Part shown: positions 17,901 to 25,423 of the stretch, piece after piece | Position numbering within the stretch: the stretch's first letter is position 1 | Layout: every line of letters starts with the position of its first letter | DNA from: Clostridia bacterium | GTDB taxonomy: Bacteria > Bacillota > Clostridia > Christensenellales > Aristaeellaceae | Length of the DNA: 37,826 nt | Direction of reading: 5' to 3' | NCBI GenBank assembly: GCA_017512905.1 | Contig: JAFWEL010000112.1 | Span: forward strand, 1-37,826 | The notes under the pieces: model-generated | The model's input: the letters and a program-made list of their open reading frames with translations, nothing else | Told to the model about the DNA's origin: nothing | Database searches by the model: none | Position numbers and translations under genes: made by a program

Positions 17901-18305
17901 GTTGTTGGTGTATTCCACGGTAAACTGATTGACGGCCCGGAAGATATTGTTCTTCGGTTCATCGAAGTCAATCAGCGCCACCATCCGCGCCAATCCGCTT
18001 TGCGGGACAAACTGTATGCCGTTCACCATCCAGTTATACACCTTATGTAAAACGGCAAAGTCGCTCTCCGCACCCACCAGACGCACGGTATCCATGATCT
18101 GCCGGATTTCATCGACAGTCAGGTCCGGATTCGATTTACTCAGGAATTGCTCCAGATCGTCTACATAGAGCACATCCCGCTTGGAGGCGCGCACAATGCT
18201 GTTCCCGGACAGATATTGCCAGCCTTCCTTTTCCAGGTAGTCCAGGAAGGCGTATTCAAATTCCCATTCGCAATAGCGGCCGTTGTAGTTCTGTAGCTTT
18301 GGCAT
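14976..18305 (-). CDS. hsdR: Type I restriction enzyme R subunit (HsdR)
   Basis: The product is 1109 residues, within the HsdR range. The ATG at 18305 has GGAGG eight bases upstream; an in-frame GTG 15 bases earlier overlaps that site. The N-terminal nuclease domain shows the PD-(D/E)xK pattern, RRPDILLFV...VMELKNPADK at about 140-165. The translocase follows: Walker A in FGATGCGKTYTMAF (about 302-309), the DEAH box (CFSDEAHRTQ), motif III VGFTGTPIDE, and a second RecA-like domain with ITGFDVPCLTYMYND and QTISRVNR. A helical C-terminal region should contact HsdM. It works with HsdM and HsdS to cut DNA lacking host methylation. It is the last gene of a five-gene operon. Confidence 0.95.
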   Translation of the reverse strand: MPKLQNYNGRYCEWEFEYAFLDYLEKEGWQYLSGNSIVRASKRDVLYVDDLEQFLSKSNPDLTVDEIRQIMDTVRLVGAESDFAVLHKVYNWMVNGIQFVPQSGLARMVALIDFDEPKNNIFRAVNQFTVEYTNNGQTVNRRPDILLFVNGLPMCVMELKNPADKNATIYAAWEQINIRYWRDIPHLLHYCPLACISDGVKTRLGTVRTPYEHFYAWRRVDDGDRVSTLPFEEMQTMIKGVYSPARFLEIFRDYIYFQDSQYDSEQREIVCRYPQFFASRLLKQSIIQSVVTRSGKGGTYFGATGCGKTYTMAFLARQLALRCTDVPEIGSPTIIMIVDRDDLQKQGSKLFTKSKEFLNLGEVMVVPNRNVLRQELGARESGGFYICTIQKFCDREDDKIGLINERANIICFSDEAHRTQLDHAKRIKFSKDADANMKAMVSKPYAKVLREALPHATFVGFTGTPIDETYQTFGQEIDRYTMDQAVADGLTVSIMYHPRITKVLLDQEKVRQIEAYYKRCADDGATEEDIEASKKAMSSMEIILSEPSRLERLAADIHDHYTAACANDPDRVQKAMVVCSNRTIAYTLLTIFKKNYPEWFEEKKTPDGVVATEEELRELKPMPFMAMVASVGKNDKKEMYDYLGGMKNDKRSDDLDAAFKQEKSNFRIVIVVDMWITGFDVPCLTYMYNDKPLKKHMLIQTISRVNRKYPGKEYGVIVDYIGIRDNMREAVKIYGGDNSVAPSKDDIEQATNAFREELIILNQLFVGYDLKPFLDPEGDPVLRYRLLAKAAEYVFVSTQELHTESRNGKSVSKVPFKDYFLKTVKRMRAAYDICQPSGDLGEDESALAQCFMAIAGFVRKMSGTSDIDADVMNRNVSRMVEEALKYNKVESVLDEGEQEDIFSPEYYERLSDVKMPASKLELLVKMLRKQITEYSKTNQMAAKRFQEMLEETINQYHERRKHLTAEEAGAAQEETSEEIIRNATEQALQILRDMDADRKSFRKVGLTFEEKAFYDILMALRDQYDFEYGEDKVVNGIKVNDKCKALAKKIKEIIDTKSSFADWLNNQIVRDQLKFDIKVCLIKNGYPPQYSPEVFRKVMEQVENFEENA

Positions 18306-18355
18306 TGAAATGACCTCCACCTAATTCGTTTCGAGTTGTATTTCAATCTGACCAG

Positions 18356-19297
18356 TTAACCTTCGTCAATATTAATTTCGGTATAACCATCAGAGTTACT
18401 ATCCTTTTTCGAAGGTATCGCTGCCTTGCAACTCTCAAAGAACTCCTTTGTAAGTCTCCTTTTCTCCTCATCAGACAAACCTTCTGTTTCATTTATTCTT
18501 TTGATCTCTGCATCTATGAACATTTGAATGATAGCTTTTACCTGTGCGGTATCCAGTTCGCTTTTTGAAACTTGATTATCCTCAATCAAGGACTTTTTAT
18601 CATCCTTTAGAGGTTTCAATATATCAAGAAAAAGCATAGTGATTGTATTCGTCGAAAGAAAGAATGTACACCTTACGATATTCTGCGTCAGCACTTCATT
18701 CGGCAAATGGCTGAAATAGACGAGTGAAGACGAGAAAAGCAGCATAAATAGGTTTATAGTTAAATAAACCATATGTGTAAAGGTAGATTCCACTTCTTGA
18801 TTATAAGATCGTTTATCCATCATTAGTTGGAGCTTCTGTACGAAATCAGGATTCACAAGGTCTACGGGCTTTCTTTTCTTTAGATACTCAACGATAAGAA
18901 CATTCCAGACCAAGAACACAGTTAGTGATAATCCATAAATTGTCCACTCTATCGTGAGCACATCATTTATCTCTTCAGCAGTCCATACTGCTTCATTGGT
19001 TATTGACATTAACGCGAATACCAATATGAAATATCCTAATAACAACTTGGGATAATTATTGCTCAGCCAAAAACCAAATCTGGTTTCCTTGATTCTATGT
19101 ATTCTATTACAAAAATAGATAATAGTTAGTATCGCAGCTAATAGGGCGATACATGCCGCGAACAATAGAGCTGTCTTCAATTCAATCTCGATAAAATTCC
19201 GCATACATTGAACGACTGAAAAAATGAGATAAAACGTCATAATAGCCGCCAATAATCCAATGGCGGAATAAATCAATATATCCTTTCGTTTCTTCAT
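18356..19297 (-). CDS. Unknown multi-pass membrane protein inside the hsd operon
   Basis: The product is 313 residues. Its ATG overlaps the hsdS stop codon (ATGA), so it is translated with hsdS; hsdR starts 50 bases after its stop. Six hydrophobic segments are visible at about 6-29, 39-63, 82-100, 113-139, 173-195 and 205-228. A charged helical tail (229-313) with SEEKRRLTKEFFESCK-type composition follows (read in the protein as SDEEKRRLTKEFF). I recognise no catalytic motif and no known family. The gene is clearly more AT-rich than most of the window. Its place between hsdS and hsdR suggests a partner or an inserted accessory defence gene, but no function can be assigned. Confidence 0.85.
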   Translation of the reverse strand: MKKRKDILIYSAIGLLAAIMTFYLIFSVVQCMRNFIEIELKTALLFAACIALLAAILTIIYFCNRIHRIKETRFGFWLSNNYPKLLLGYFILVFALMSITNEAVWTAEEINDVLTIEWTIYGLSLTVFLVWNVLIVEYLKKRKPVDLVNPDFVQKLQLMMDKRSYNQEVESTFTHMVYLTINLFMLLFSSSLVYFSHLPNEVLTQNIVRCTFFLSTNTITMLFLDILKPLKDDKKSLIEDNQVSKSELDTAQVKAIIQMFIDAEIKRINETEGLSDEEKRRLTKEFFESCKAAIPSKKDSNSDGYTEINIDEG

Positions 19298-20421
19298 TCC
19301 TTCTCGCCTTCCTCCAGCGATCCCTTAATCAGTATCGGACAGATATCTTTGATTTGGGCTTTGAGTCTTTCATTGATTGCTTTTCTATCAGTATATACAC
19401 TATAGATTTCAGTAATTGCCTTCTGTAGTTCTATATCAGGGCAGGGAATGTTTATTTCAAAGAAGCGTTTCTTCTCCATTCCACTTCTTACGCTGTTATC
19501 ACACAAAAACCACGCATAACGATCCGTCTCATTTCTTGATAACCACATCAGAATATACTCGGGTAGGGCTATATCTGTTTTTGATTCAAAAACAGTATAT
19601 GCAGGTGATACAATCATATCGCTATCACTTGTGTTGAGTGCAACCGGGACAACGACATCCCTCCCGACATGCAACAAATTACAAGCAAATTGCATCGGCT
19701 TAACCAGTTTATACTTAGTCAAATCTTCTCCACTAGTAACAGATAGAATAAAGAGCTTTTCTTTATTAACACCATGAACAGCAGTAATGATGCCATTTTC
19801 ATTACGAGCATCAGATTCTATGGCCAGACTGCTTAACGCATATTTCTTTACATTATGCTTAATTCCCTCTAATTCAGCGTCAAAGGTAAACTTCAAGTCC
19901 TCCAACCCATACTCATACGCCTTCTGATTGGCGACCATGGCTTTATATAGTTCCACATATTTCTGCTGAATCGAAAGCGATGGCAAAGACAAATCAACCG
20001 CACAAATATCCTCCCAGTTATAGAACTCTGTGGAACTGCCCCATGAATTGGTTATGACATAGCGATCAAATTCCGGACGATTAAAGTACATGTAGAGCCA
20101 TTCTGCCATGAGAAACCGTTCCGATGTTTCCTTAATCCGGAAAACGACATAGTCCTCTGTGCAGATTATCGGGTTATCGCCGTCATTATACGCAATACTG
20201 AATTTACTGCCATTCCTGGAGGTGCGATGATTAAAGACAAATTCACCGGGATACACGATCTGAAACTTTGTAAGATCGCGCCCATTGATATCCGCTTTTG
20301 TGAGCATGAGCAATTTCAGGTTATTCACGCCCCGAACATCGTCCGGGCCGAACTGAAGATCGTCATTCGTCACTTCCCGGAGTTCAATGTGTTCTCCGAG
20401 TTTGCATTTATTCAAGGCCAT
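19294..20421 (-). CDS. hsdS: Type I restriction-modification specificity subunit (HsdS)
   Basis: The product is 375 residues. The ATG at 20421 (protein starts MALNKCKLGEHIELREV) overlaps the end of hsdM by 14 bases; a longer frame runs antisense-free but inside hsdM and is rejected. Two half-subunits can be seen, each a target-recognition region followed by a helical spacer: about 1-190 ending in LPSLSIQQKYVELYKAM, and about 200-375 ending in NIPCPDIELQKAITEIYSVY. Those spacer segments are the classic conserved regions of HsdS. The recognised DNA sequence cannot be predicted by eye. The gene is AT-rich relative to hsdM, as often seen for exchanged specificity genes. Confidence 0.9.
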   Translation of the reverse strand: MALNKCKLGEHIELREVTNDDLQFGPDDVRGVNNLKLLMLTKADINGRDLTKFQIVYPGEFVFNHRTSRNGSKFSIAYNDGDNPIICTEDYVVFRIKETSERFLMAEWLYMYFNRPEFDRYVITNSWGSSTEFYNWEDICAVDLSLPSLSIQQKYVELYKAMVANQKAYEYGLEDLKFTFDAELEGIKHNVKKYALSSLAIESDARNENGIITAVHGVNKEKLFILSVTSGEDLTKYKLVKPMQFACNLLHVGRDVVVPVALNTSDSDMIVSPAYTVFESKTDIALPEYILMWLSRNETDRYAWFLCDNSVRSGMEKKRFFEINIPCPDIELQKAITEIYSVYTDRKAINERLKAQIKDICPILIKGSLEEGEKE

Positions 20422-22012
20422 ACCCAATCCCCCTGAACGCTTCCTCCAGCATCTTCTGAGACTGCTTTTCCTGCGCCAGTACATCACGCATCTCCTGTTG
20501 GATACGCTGCATCTCCGCCGGGAAGTCGATTTCCAGATCGTGGTCGATAAACTCAATATACTTACTGGGGATGAGACTCCAGCCGTTTCGCTCGATATCA
20601 TCCTTGCTAACGCTGCAGTATAGCTCCGGCACGGCGTACCGTGCGCCGTCCGTCCCTTCGTTCTGCCAGGTATGATAGATCATGGCGGCGCGCTCAATCT
20701 GCTTATCGTCCAGCATCACTTTTTTCTTGCTCTCATTCTTGACCGGGTTCTCCGTCCATGTGCGCAGATCCATGAACAGAATCTCGTGCTCGCGGTTGCG
20801 CAGCTTCCTGCCATGATAATCGCCGCCCCTTTTGTTCTGATTCAGAATCCAGAGGGTGACGCTGATGTCCGTCGTGATAAACAGTTCACGGGGCAGGATG
20901 ATGATGGCTTCAACCTTATCATTCTCAATCAGCTTTTGACGGATCGTCAGGGTATCGCTGTCGCCCAGCGCGCCGTTGGCCAGCAGGAATCCTGCCACGC
21001 CCTCCAGCGGTTTCATGTGGGAGAGGATGTGTAAAATCCAGGCATAGTTGGCGTTGCTCTCCGGCGGGGTCGTGTAATCCGCCCAGCGGGCATCATTTTT
21101 CAGGCTCGATTCATACCACCCCTTGAGGTTGAAAGGAGGGTTGGCCATGGTGTATAAAAAGTAGAGTCCTTTGTGCTGGTCGTTGGTGAAGGAGGAATCG
21201 TAGGTCTCTCCCAGATTGTGGCTGATGCCGCGCAAGGCCAGGTTCATCTTAGCCAGTCGATAAGTGGCGGCGTCCTTCTCCTGACCATAGACGTTGATCC
21301 TGCTGATATCGCCCATCTTCTTCGCGACGAGTTCAGCACTCTGGATGAACATACCACCAGAACCACAGCACGGATCGTACAGCGTGCCGTCGAAGGGTTC
21401 GATCATGGTTGCGATCAGCTGAACCACGTCGTGGGGCGTGTAATATTCGCCCTCCTCCTTGGTCGCGTTCACGGCAAATTCCTTGAGGAAGTATTCGTAT
21501 ACACGACCAATGAGGTCCTTCTCCTCGCCGAAGGCCTTATGGCTGATTTTATTGACCTCGTCAACCAACTGCTTTATATCGTTGGGAGCCAGATTCCTCG
21601 TTGTAAACGTGCCCTCCACAAAGCAGCCCTTTAACCGCTTGTCGGTAGAGGCAAGGGTAGCAAGAGCCGTATCCAGCGCAACATTCAGGGTCGGCGCGGG
21701 CTTGGTAATGATCTCAGACCAGCGCGCTTCCTTGGGCAGATTATAGGTGCCGTCCGTAAAAGTGGCATCATCGAAAAAAGCGGCCCGGATGTTTTCATCG
21801 TCCGGATCAAGGCCCTGCTCGATCAGGCTCTTCCGGAGATTCGCAATGCCGTCATCATATTTTTCTCCGATAAAGCGCAGGAAAACGAGCGTGAGCATCA
21901 TATCACGCTTTTCAAAGAATGACCCGGAGTTGCGGGCCTTCCGCAGTATATCCCGGCACTTAAACAGTATGGAATCCAGATTGATCTTTTCTTCGGCCTT
22001 TTTCTTCGCCAT
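20408..22012 (-). CDS. hsdM: Type I restriction-modification DNA methyltransferase subunit (HsdM)
   Basis: The product is 534 residues. AAGGAAGG precedes the ATG. The N-terminal HsdM helical domain (about 10-160) is followed by the N6-adenine methyltransferase core: motif I DPCCGSGGMF at 213-222 (SAM binding) and the catalytic NPPF at 291-294. The C-terminal helical tail should contact HsdS. With HsdS it methylates the host's recognition sites; with HsdR it forms the restriction complex. It follows the DUF4268 gene by 45 bases and overlaps hsdS. Confidence 0.96.
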   Translation of the reverse strand: MAKKKAEEKINLDSILFKCRDILRKARNSGSFFEKRDMMLTLVFLRFIGEKYDDGIANLRKSLIEQGLDPDDENIRAAFFDDATFTDGTYNLPKEARWSEIITKPAPTLNVALDTALATLASTDKRLKGCFVEGTFTTRNLAPNDIKQLVDEVNKISHKAFGEEKDLIGRVYEYFLKEFAVNATKEEGEYYTPHDVVQLIATMIEPFDGTLYDPCCGSGGMFIQSAELVAKKMGDISRINVYGQEKDAATYRLAKMNLALRGISHNLGETYDSSFTNDQHKGLYFLYTMANPPFNLKGWYESSLKNDARWADYTTPPESNANYAWILHILSHMKPLEGVAGFLLANGALGDSDTLTIRQKLIENDKVEAIIILPRELFITTDISVTLWILNQNKRGGDYHGRKLRNREHEILFMDLRTWTENPVKNESKKKVMLDDKQIERAAMIYHTWQNEGTDGARYAVPELYCSVSKDDIERNGWSLIPSKYIEFIDHDLEIDFPAEMQRIQQEMRDVLAQEKQSQKMLEEAFRGIGYGLE

Positions 22013-22057
22013 AAGGCAAGCCTTCCTTTGTAGAGAATTTGATGATTACCGGCCTGA

Positions 22058-22984
22058 TTACAAGTATTGCTTGAACACATCCCGCATTTTCACCGCTGCG
22101 TCGATGGAGGCATTCATCAGCGCTTCATAATTGGAATGATCGTCAAAGTTCAGGCCGTCGATGGTGTACTTGATCCGGGACGCCTTCTTATTATCCAGGC
22201 GATCCCAAACGACAGGGAATCCCAGCTGCTGTTCGATTTCGTCCTTTTGCTCAAACAGCCGGTCAAACAGCGCTTTGTTGTTATTGATGTAGAATTCCAC
22301 CACGATATTGCCATCCTTATTAATGAGATTGATGGCGACATGGGCTTCGCTGGTGCCAACAGCCACATCATACCAGTGGTCGGTGGATGCCTTTCTGATG
22401 TTGAAGGGTTTCCCTCGACTGGCTACCACCTGGTTGAACTGCTCCCAGAAGAAAAGCCGCTCGGATTGACGCTTGTTTAGTTCATCATCTCCGCCCTTGG
22501 CCTTGCTCCGCTTCACAAAGTCGTTGGGCTTCTCGACCACTTCAAACTTGGGGGCCGGATCAGAATTGCCGATCCTGTAAGCATGGATTTCAATAAGAAA
22601 GAAATTGATATCCCCAGCGGTATTGTTGTTCAGCCACTCGATGGCGGCGCGGTGTTCTTCCTTCGCTTCCCGCACGATCCAAACCATCACCTTGGCGTCC
22701 AGGCCGGAGGCGTAGGTGATGATCTTGCCGAGGTGGTCGTGGTTGGTGCCTTCCAGCTGGTTTTCGATGATTACCGTTATGCCGGACGTTTCGTCCTTGG
22801 CCACGAGGTCGCAACGATAGGGGCCGACATAGACCTCCTTGTCCACGTCAACCAGCGTCAGGCCCAGGATTTCGTTCAAATACTCCAGGTTGGCAGGACG
22901 GGCCAGCCAGTTTGAAAAATCATATTGCTCGTGCCGCCACAGTTCACGCACATCAACCTCGGTCAGCCTGCCTATGCTCGCCAT
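22058..22984 (-). CDS. DUF4268 domain protein, PD-(D/E)xK nuclease-like
   Basis: The product is 308 residues. The ATG at 22984 is chosen for its GAGGAG site; a GTG nine bases earlier is less likely. The N-terminal half has a nuclease-like core: CDLVAKDE (Asp59) then VIIENQLEGTNHDHLGKII (Glu74, Gln76), the D...ExQ arrangement seen in some PD-(D/E)xK enzymes. The C-terminal half (about 165-300) matches the DUF4268 pattern (FWEQFNQVV, HWYDVAVGTSEAHVAI, FYINNNKALFDRL). It is first in the operon before hsdM and has its own promoter. A role in defence or repair is inferred from position only. Confidence 0.8.
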   Translation of the reverse strand: MASIGRLTEVDVRELWRHEQYDFSNWLARPANLEYLNEILGLTLVDVDKEVYVGPYRCDLVAKDETSGITVIIENQLEGTNHDHLGKIITYASGLDAKVMVWIVREAKEEHRAAIEWLNNNTAGDINFFLIEIHAYRIGNSDPAPKFEVVEKPNDFVKRSKAKGGDDELNKRQSERLFFWEQFNQVVASRGKPFNIRKASTDHWYDVAVGTSEAHVAINLINKDGNIVVEFYINNNKALFDRLFEQKDEIEQQLGFPVVWDRLDNKKASRIKYTIDGLNFDDHSNYEALMNASIDAAVKMRDVFKQYL

Positions 22985-23035
22985 GGAAAGCACTCCTCAT
23001 AACGCAATCTAAACAATTCATCATTCCCCTCTTAC

Positions 23036-23064
23036 ATTATAACAAAAACAGCTGGAGTATTCAA
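23036..23064 (-). promoter_or_regulatory. Promoter of the DUF4268-hsdMS-membrane-hsdR operon
   Basis: TTGAAT (23064-23059), a 17-base spacer and TATAAT (23041-23036) on the minus strand, about 52 bases before the DUF4268 ATG. The -35 box overlaps the last bases of the truncated gene next door. No other promoter is evident before hsdR. Confidence 0.75.
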
Positions 23065-23617
23065 TACAGCTTTGTGGGCTTCATGCTGATATCATCATCC
23101 AGGGACATGATGTATTCCCGCAATTCCATATAGAGCTCCCGGCTTGCGTCGGTACCATCCTTCAAACGATCATCTTCGGTGTAGACGATCACCTCCGTGG
23201 GCGTCGGAGGAGTTTCCCCGCCACCTGCCGGGTCAGGCGTAACAGTGCCGTGTGGCGGGGTCACATAACCGGTAATGCTGGCTCCGGTGCTGGTGGGCTT
23301 GATCTGCTCGAACTGGATGATGTCCTGGTCATACCGCTTGATCTTCCACAGCTCCATGGGAAGGTCGCTGAAATTAATGGAGTTCAATTGATACTTGGTA
23401 TACTGGGGCGCGACGAAGTATACGCGCACCTGTGTCCAATCGAAATCCCCCAGTCCCTTGCTGACGTTGAATACCTGGTTGTATTTCAATACGAAATCCG
23501 CCTTGTGATTGAGCAGCGTGGCAATGTAGCTGTATCCCTGATCGACAACGGAAAAGTTCCGGTCGTTCTTATACTCGATGATCACAAAAGCATTGGTGGT
23601 GGCATTGTAGGCCAAAG
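23061..23617 (-). pseudogene. N-terminally truncated nuclease-like protein (DUF5655-type)
   Basis: From about 23617 the frame reads LAYNATTNAFVIIEYKNDRNFSVVDQGY, the middle of a PD-(D/E)xK-like family usually starting with about 60-80 more residues (IEYK is the ExK part). Homology continues through FVAPQYTKYQLNSINFSDLPMELWKIKRYD to a proline-rich linker and the end of a DUF5655-like tail, stopping at 23061. The missing N-terminus is replaced by unrelated GC-rich sequence, so the gene was cut by a rearrangement and should be inactive. Confidence 0.75.
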
Positions 23618-23701
23618 GCGAACGACCCGGCGACCTTCGGCAGCTTTGAGGATGCGATGCGCGTGGCCGGCGATCCCCGCTGGGATATGAATGAATACTG
23701 A
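23618..23701 (+). other. Remnant of an unrecognised gene at a recombination junction
   Basis: Immediately at the break in the truncated nuclease gene, the plus strand reads NDPATFGSFEDAMRVAGDPR and then WDMNEY before TGA at 23699. The codon pattern is GC-rich and looks like real coding sequence, unlike the flank. I do not recognise the family; the NDPATFGSFEDA stretch is reminiscent of mobile-element primase-type proteins, but this is only an impression. Confidence 0.3.
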
Positions 23702-23935
23702 CAAATAGCTCATATAGCCACACACCGTACACGGGGATGCGAGGAGAGTTTTTTCTTACACTGTCAAAGCATCCCCGTGAAATACAAAGGATACCTGCCC
23801 GTTATGGCAGTGCCTTTTTCAGTCAGCTGAGAGAATATATCGGAAAAGAAGTGTGTGATCTGCTGAACGAGTGAAAAGCAGACTGCGTTTCAAGCGCTCA
23901 GAGCTTGATATTTACAACAGCATATGGTAAGATGG
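23702..23935. other. Non-coding junction region before hipB
   Basis: A ten-pair inverted repeat ACGGGGATGC (23731-23740) / GCATCCCCGT (23769-23778) is present. A short frame reading FFSQLREYIGKEVCDLLNE ends at about 23874 and may be another gene remnant. No complete gene is visible. Confidence 0.4.
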
Positions 23936-23997
23936 AATAGATCATATATGAAACGAATAAGATAAAATATCGAACAGTAGCTAAAATATGATCTATT
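23936..23997 (+). promoter_or_regulatory. Promoter region and paired operator of hipBA
   Basis: AATAGATCATAT (23936-23947) and its exact inverse ATATGATCTATT (23986-23997) lie 38 bases apart. Between them is a TAAAAT -10-like box (23963-23968). This arrangement fits autoregulation by the HTH protein encoded just downstream, with two half-operators bracketing the promoter. Confidence 0.55.
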
Positions 23998-24011
23998 TTG
24001 GAGGAGCTCTG

Positions 24012-24293
24012 ATGAACCAATATGTATGGGAGACAGCCGAGGAAATGGATGCCGCACTCGCAAAGCGCATTCGTGGTATTCGAAAGCGGCGGCGGTTGAC
24101 ACAACAGGCCTTGAGCGAAAGGAGCGGGGTAAGTCTTGGCACTCTAAAGCGATTTGAAACAACAGGACAAATCTCGCTGCTTTCATTGACGAAGCTCGCC
24201 ATTGCGCTGGGCTGTGAAAATGAGATTCGGTCTCTGTTTGACAATGTGGTTTATGAAAGCATCGAGGAGGTCATCGATGAAAGCAAAGGTTGA
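24012..24293 (+). CDS. HipB-like XRE antitoxin
   Basis: The product is 93 residues. The ATG at 24012 follows TTGGAGGAGC. A helix-turn-helix occupies about 20-75 (RIRGIRKRRRLTQQALSERS, then VSLGTLKRFETTG). Its last 17 bases overlap the start of hipA, so the pair is co-translated. In HipBA modules HipB binds the operator and holds HipA inactive. The inverted repeat upstream is a likely binding site. Confidence 0.85.
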   Translation: MNQYVWETAEEMDAALAKRIRGIRKRRRLTQQALSERSGVSLGTLKRFETTGQISLLSLTKLAIALGCENEIRSLFDNVVYESIEEVIDESKG

Positions 24294-25404
24294 ACGTGTC
24301 TTGGTATGCCTTGGCGAGAAGCTCGTGGGCACGTTGGCGGAGACGGCCAACCACAGGGTTGCTTTTGAATATTCACCCAAGTGGCTGGAGACAGGCTTTC
24401 CGATCAGCCCGTTTTCCCTTCCGCTGGAAAGCCGTGTCTTTGTTCCGGAGAAACTGACATTTGACGGTCTGTTCGGAGTTTTTGCCGACAGTCTTCCGGA
24501 CAGTTGGGGACAGTTGCTCGTCGATCGAATGCTTCAGCGACAGGGCTACGATCCTGAGGAGGTATCCCCTCTTCAACGATTGTGCATCGTAGGTGATGCA
24601 GGGATGGGTGCGTTGTGCTATCGGCCTGCCTGGACGCTGGCCGGCCAGAGTTCACCATCCGACCTGGATGAAATGGCAGAGGCTTGTAGAGCAATCCTCA
24701 ATCAGGAGGAAACAGAGGAACTCGATAAGCTGTTCATCATGGGCGGAAGCAGCGGTGGAGCGAGGCCAAAAGTGGTGACAGACGAATGGATTATCAAGTT
24801 TCCCGCTACGAGAGAGCGTCCGGATTCAGGCATCATGGAGAAGGCCTATATGGATTGCGCTGAAGCCTGCGGCATCATTGTACCGGAGACACAAATCAGA
24901 CCTTCCGGACGTTGTGTTGGGTATTTTGCTGCGAAACGCTTTGACCGCATTCGTAAGACCGACGGCGCCCTTCAAAGGAGGCACATGCTGACTGCAGCGG
25001 CGATTCTTGAGGTGGACTGGCGTACACCTTCGCTGGATTACCATACACTGATGAAGCTGACAAAAATCATCTGTCGGGATAATCCAGAGGATGTGCGGCA
25101 GCTCTACCTGCGCATGTGTTTTAATGTCTTTTCTCATAACCGCGACGACCATGCCAAGAATTTCTCATTCCTGTACGATGACGCCAAGGATCTTTGGCAT
25201 CTGTCTCCTGCTTATGACCTGACCTGGAGCAGCACGTATTTCGGTGAACATACGACTACCGTAGACGGAAATGGGCGTAATCCTGATTTACGTGAACTGG
25301 TCAATGTGGGAACTCGTGCGGGACTCAGCAAGAGAAAATGTGTTGAGCTGGCTGAACAGGTGCGGGAACAGACTGGGGAGCTTGTGAGAATATGGGGTAT
25401 ATGA
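24277..25404 (+). CDS. HipA-family serine/threonine kinase toxin
   Basis: The product is 375 residues. The ATG at 24277 follows CGAGGAGG inside hipB. The N-terminal HipA_N-like domain covers about 5-100 (FGVFADSLPDSWGQLLVDR). The kinase has a P-loop-like GGSSGGARPK (156-165), the nucleotide-binding lysine in IIKFPA (about 174), the catalytic loop SHNRDDHAKNFSF (286-298) and the metal-binding SPAYDLT (310-316). All key residues appear intact. HipA kinases phosphorylate targets such as glutamyl-tRNA synthetase and cause growth arrest; the target here is unknown. Next to the restriction operon, the pair fits a defence or stabilisation role. Confidence 0.9.
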   Translation: MKAKVERVLVCLGEKLVGTLAETANHRVAFEYSPKWLETGFPISPFSLPLESRVFVPEKLTFDGLFGVFADSLPDSWGQLLVDRMLQRQGYDPEEVSPLQRLCIVGDAGMGALCYRPAWTLAGQSSPSDLDEMAEACRAILNQEETEELDKLFIMGGSSGGARPKVVTDEWIIKFPATRERPDSGIMEKAYMDCAEACGIIVPETQIRPSGRCVGYFAAKRFDRIRKTDGALQRRHMLTAAAILEVDWRTPSLDYHTLMKLTKIICRDNPEDVRQLYLRMCFNVFSHNRDDHAKNFSFLYDDAKDLWHLSPAYDLTWSSTYFGEHTTTVDGNGRNPDLRELVNVGTRAGLSKRKCVELAEQVREQTGELVRIWGI

Positions 25405-25423
25405 TGTGCGGGGAGGTGCGCAG

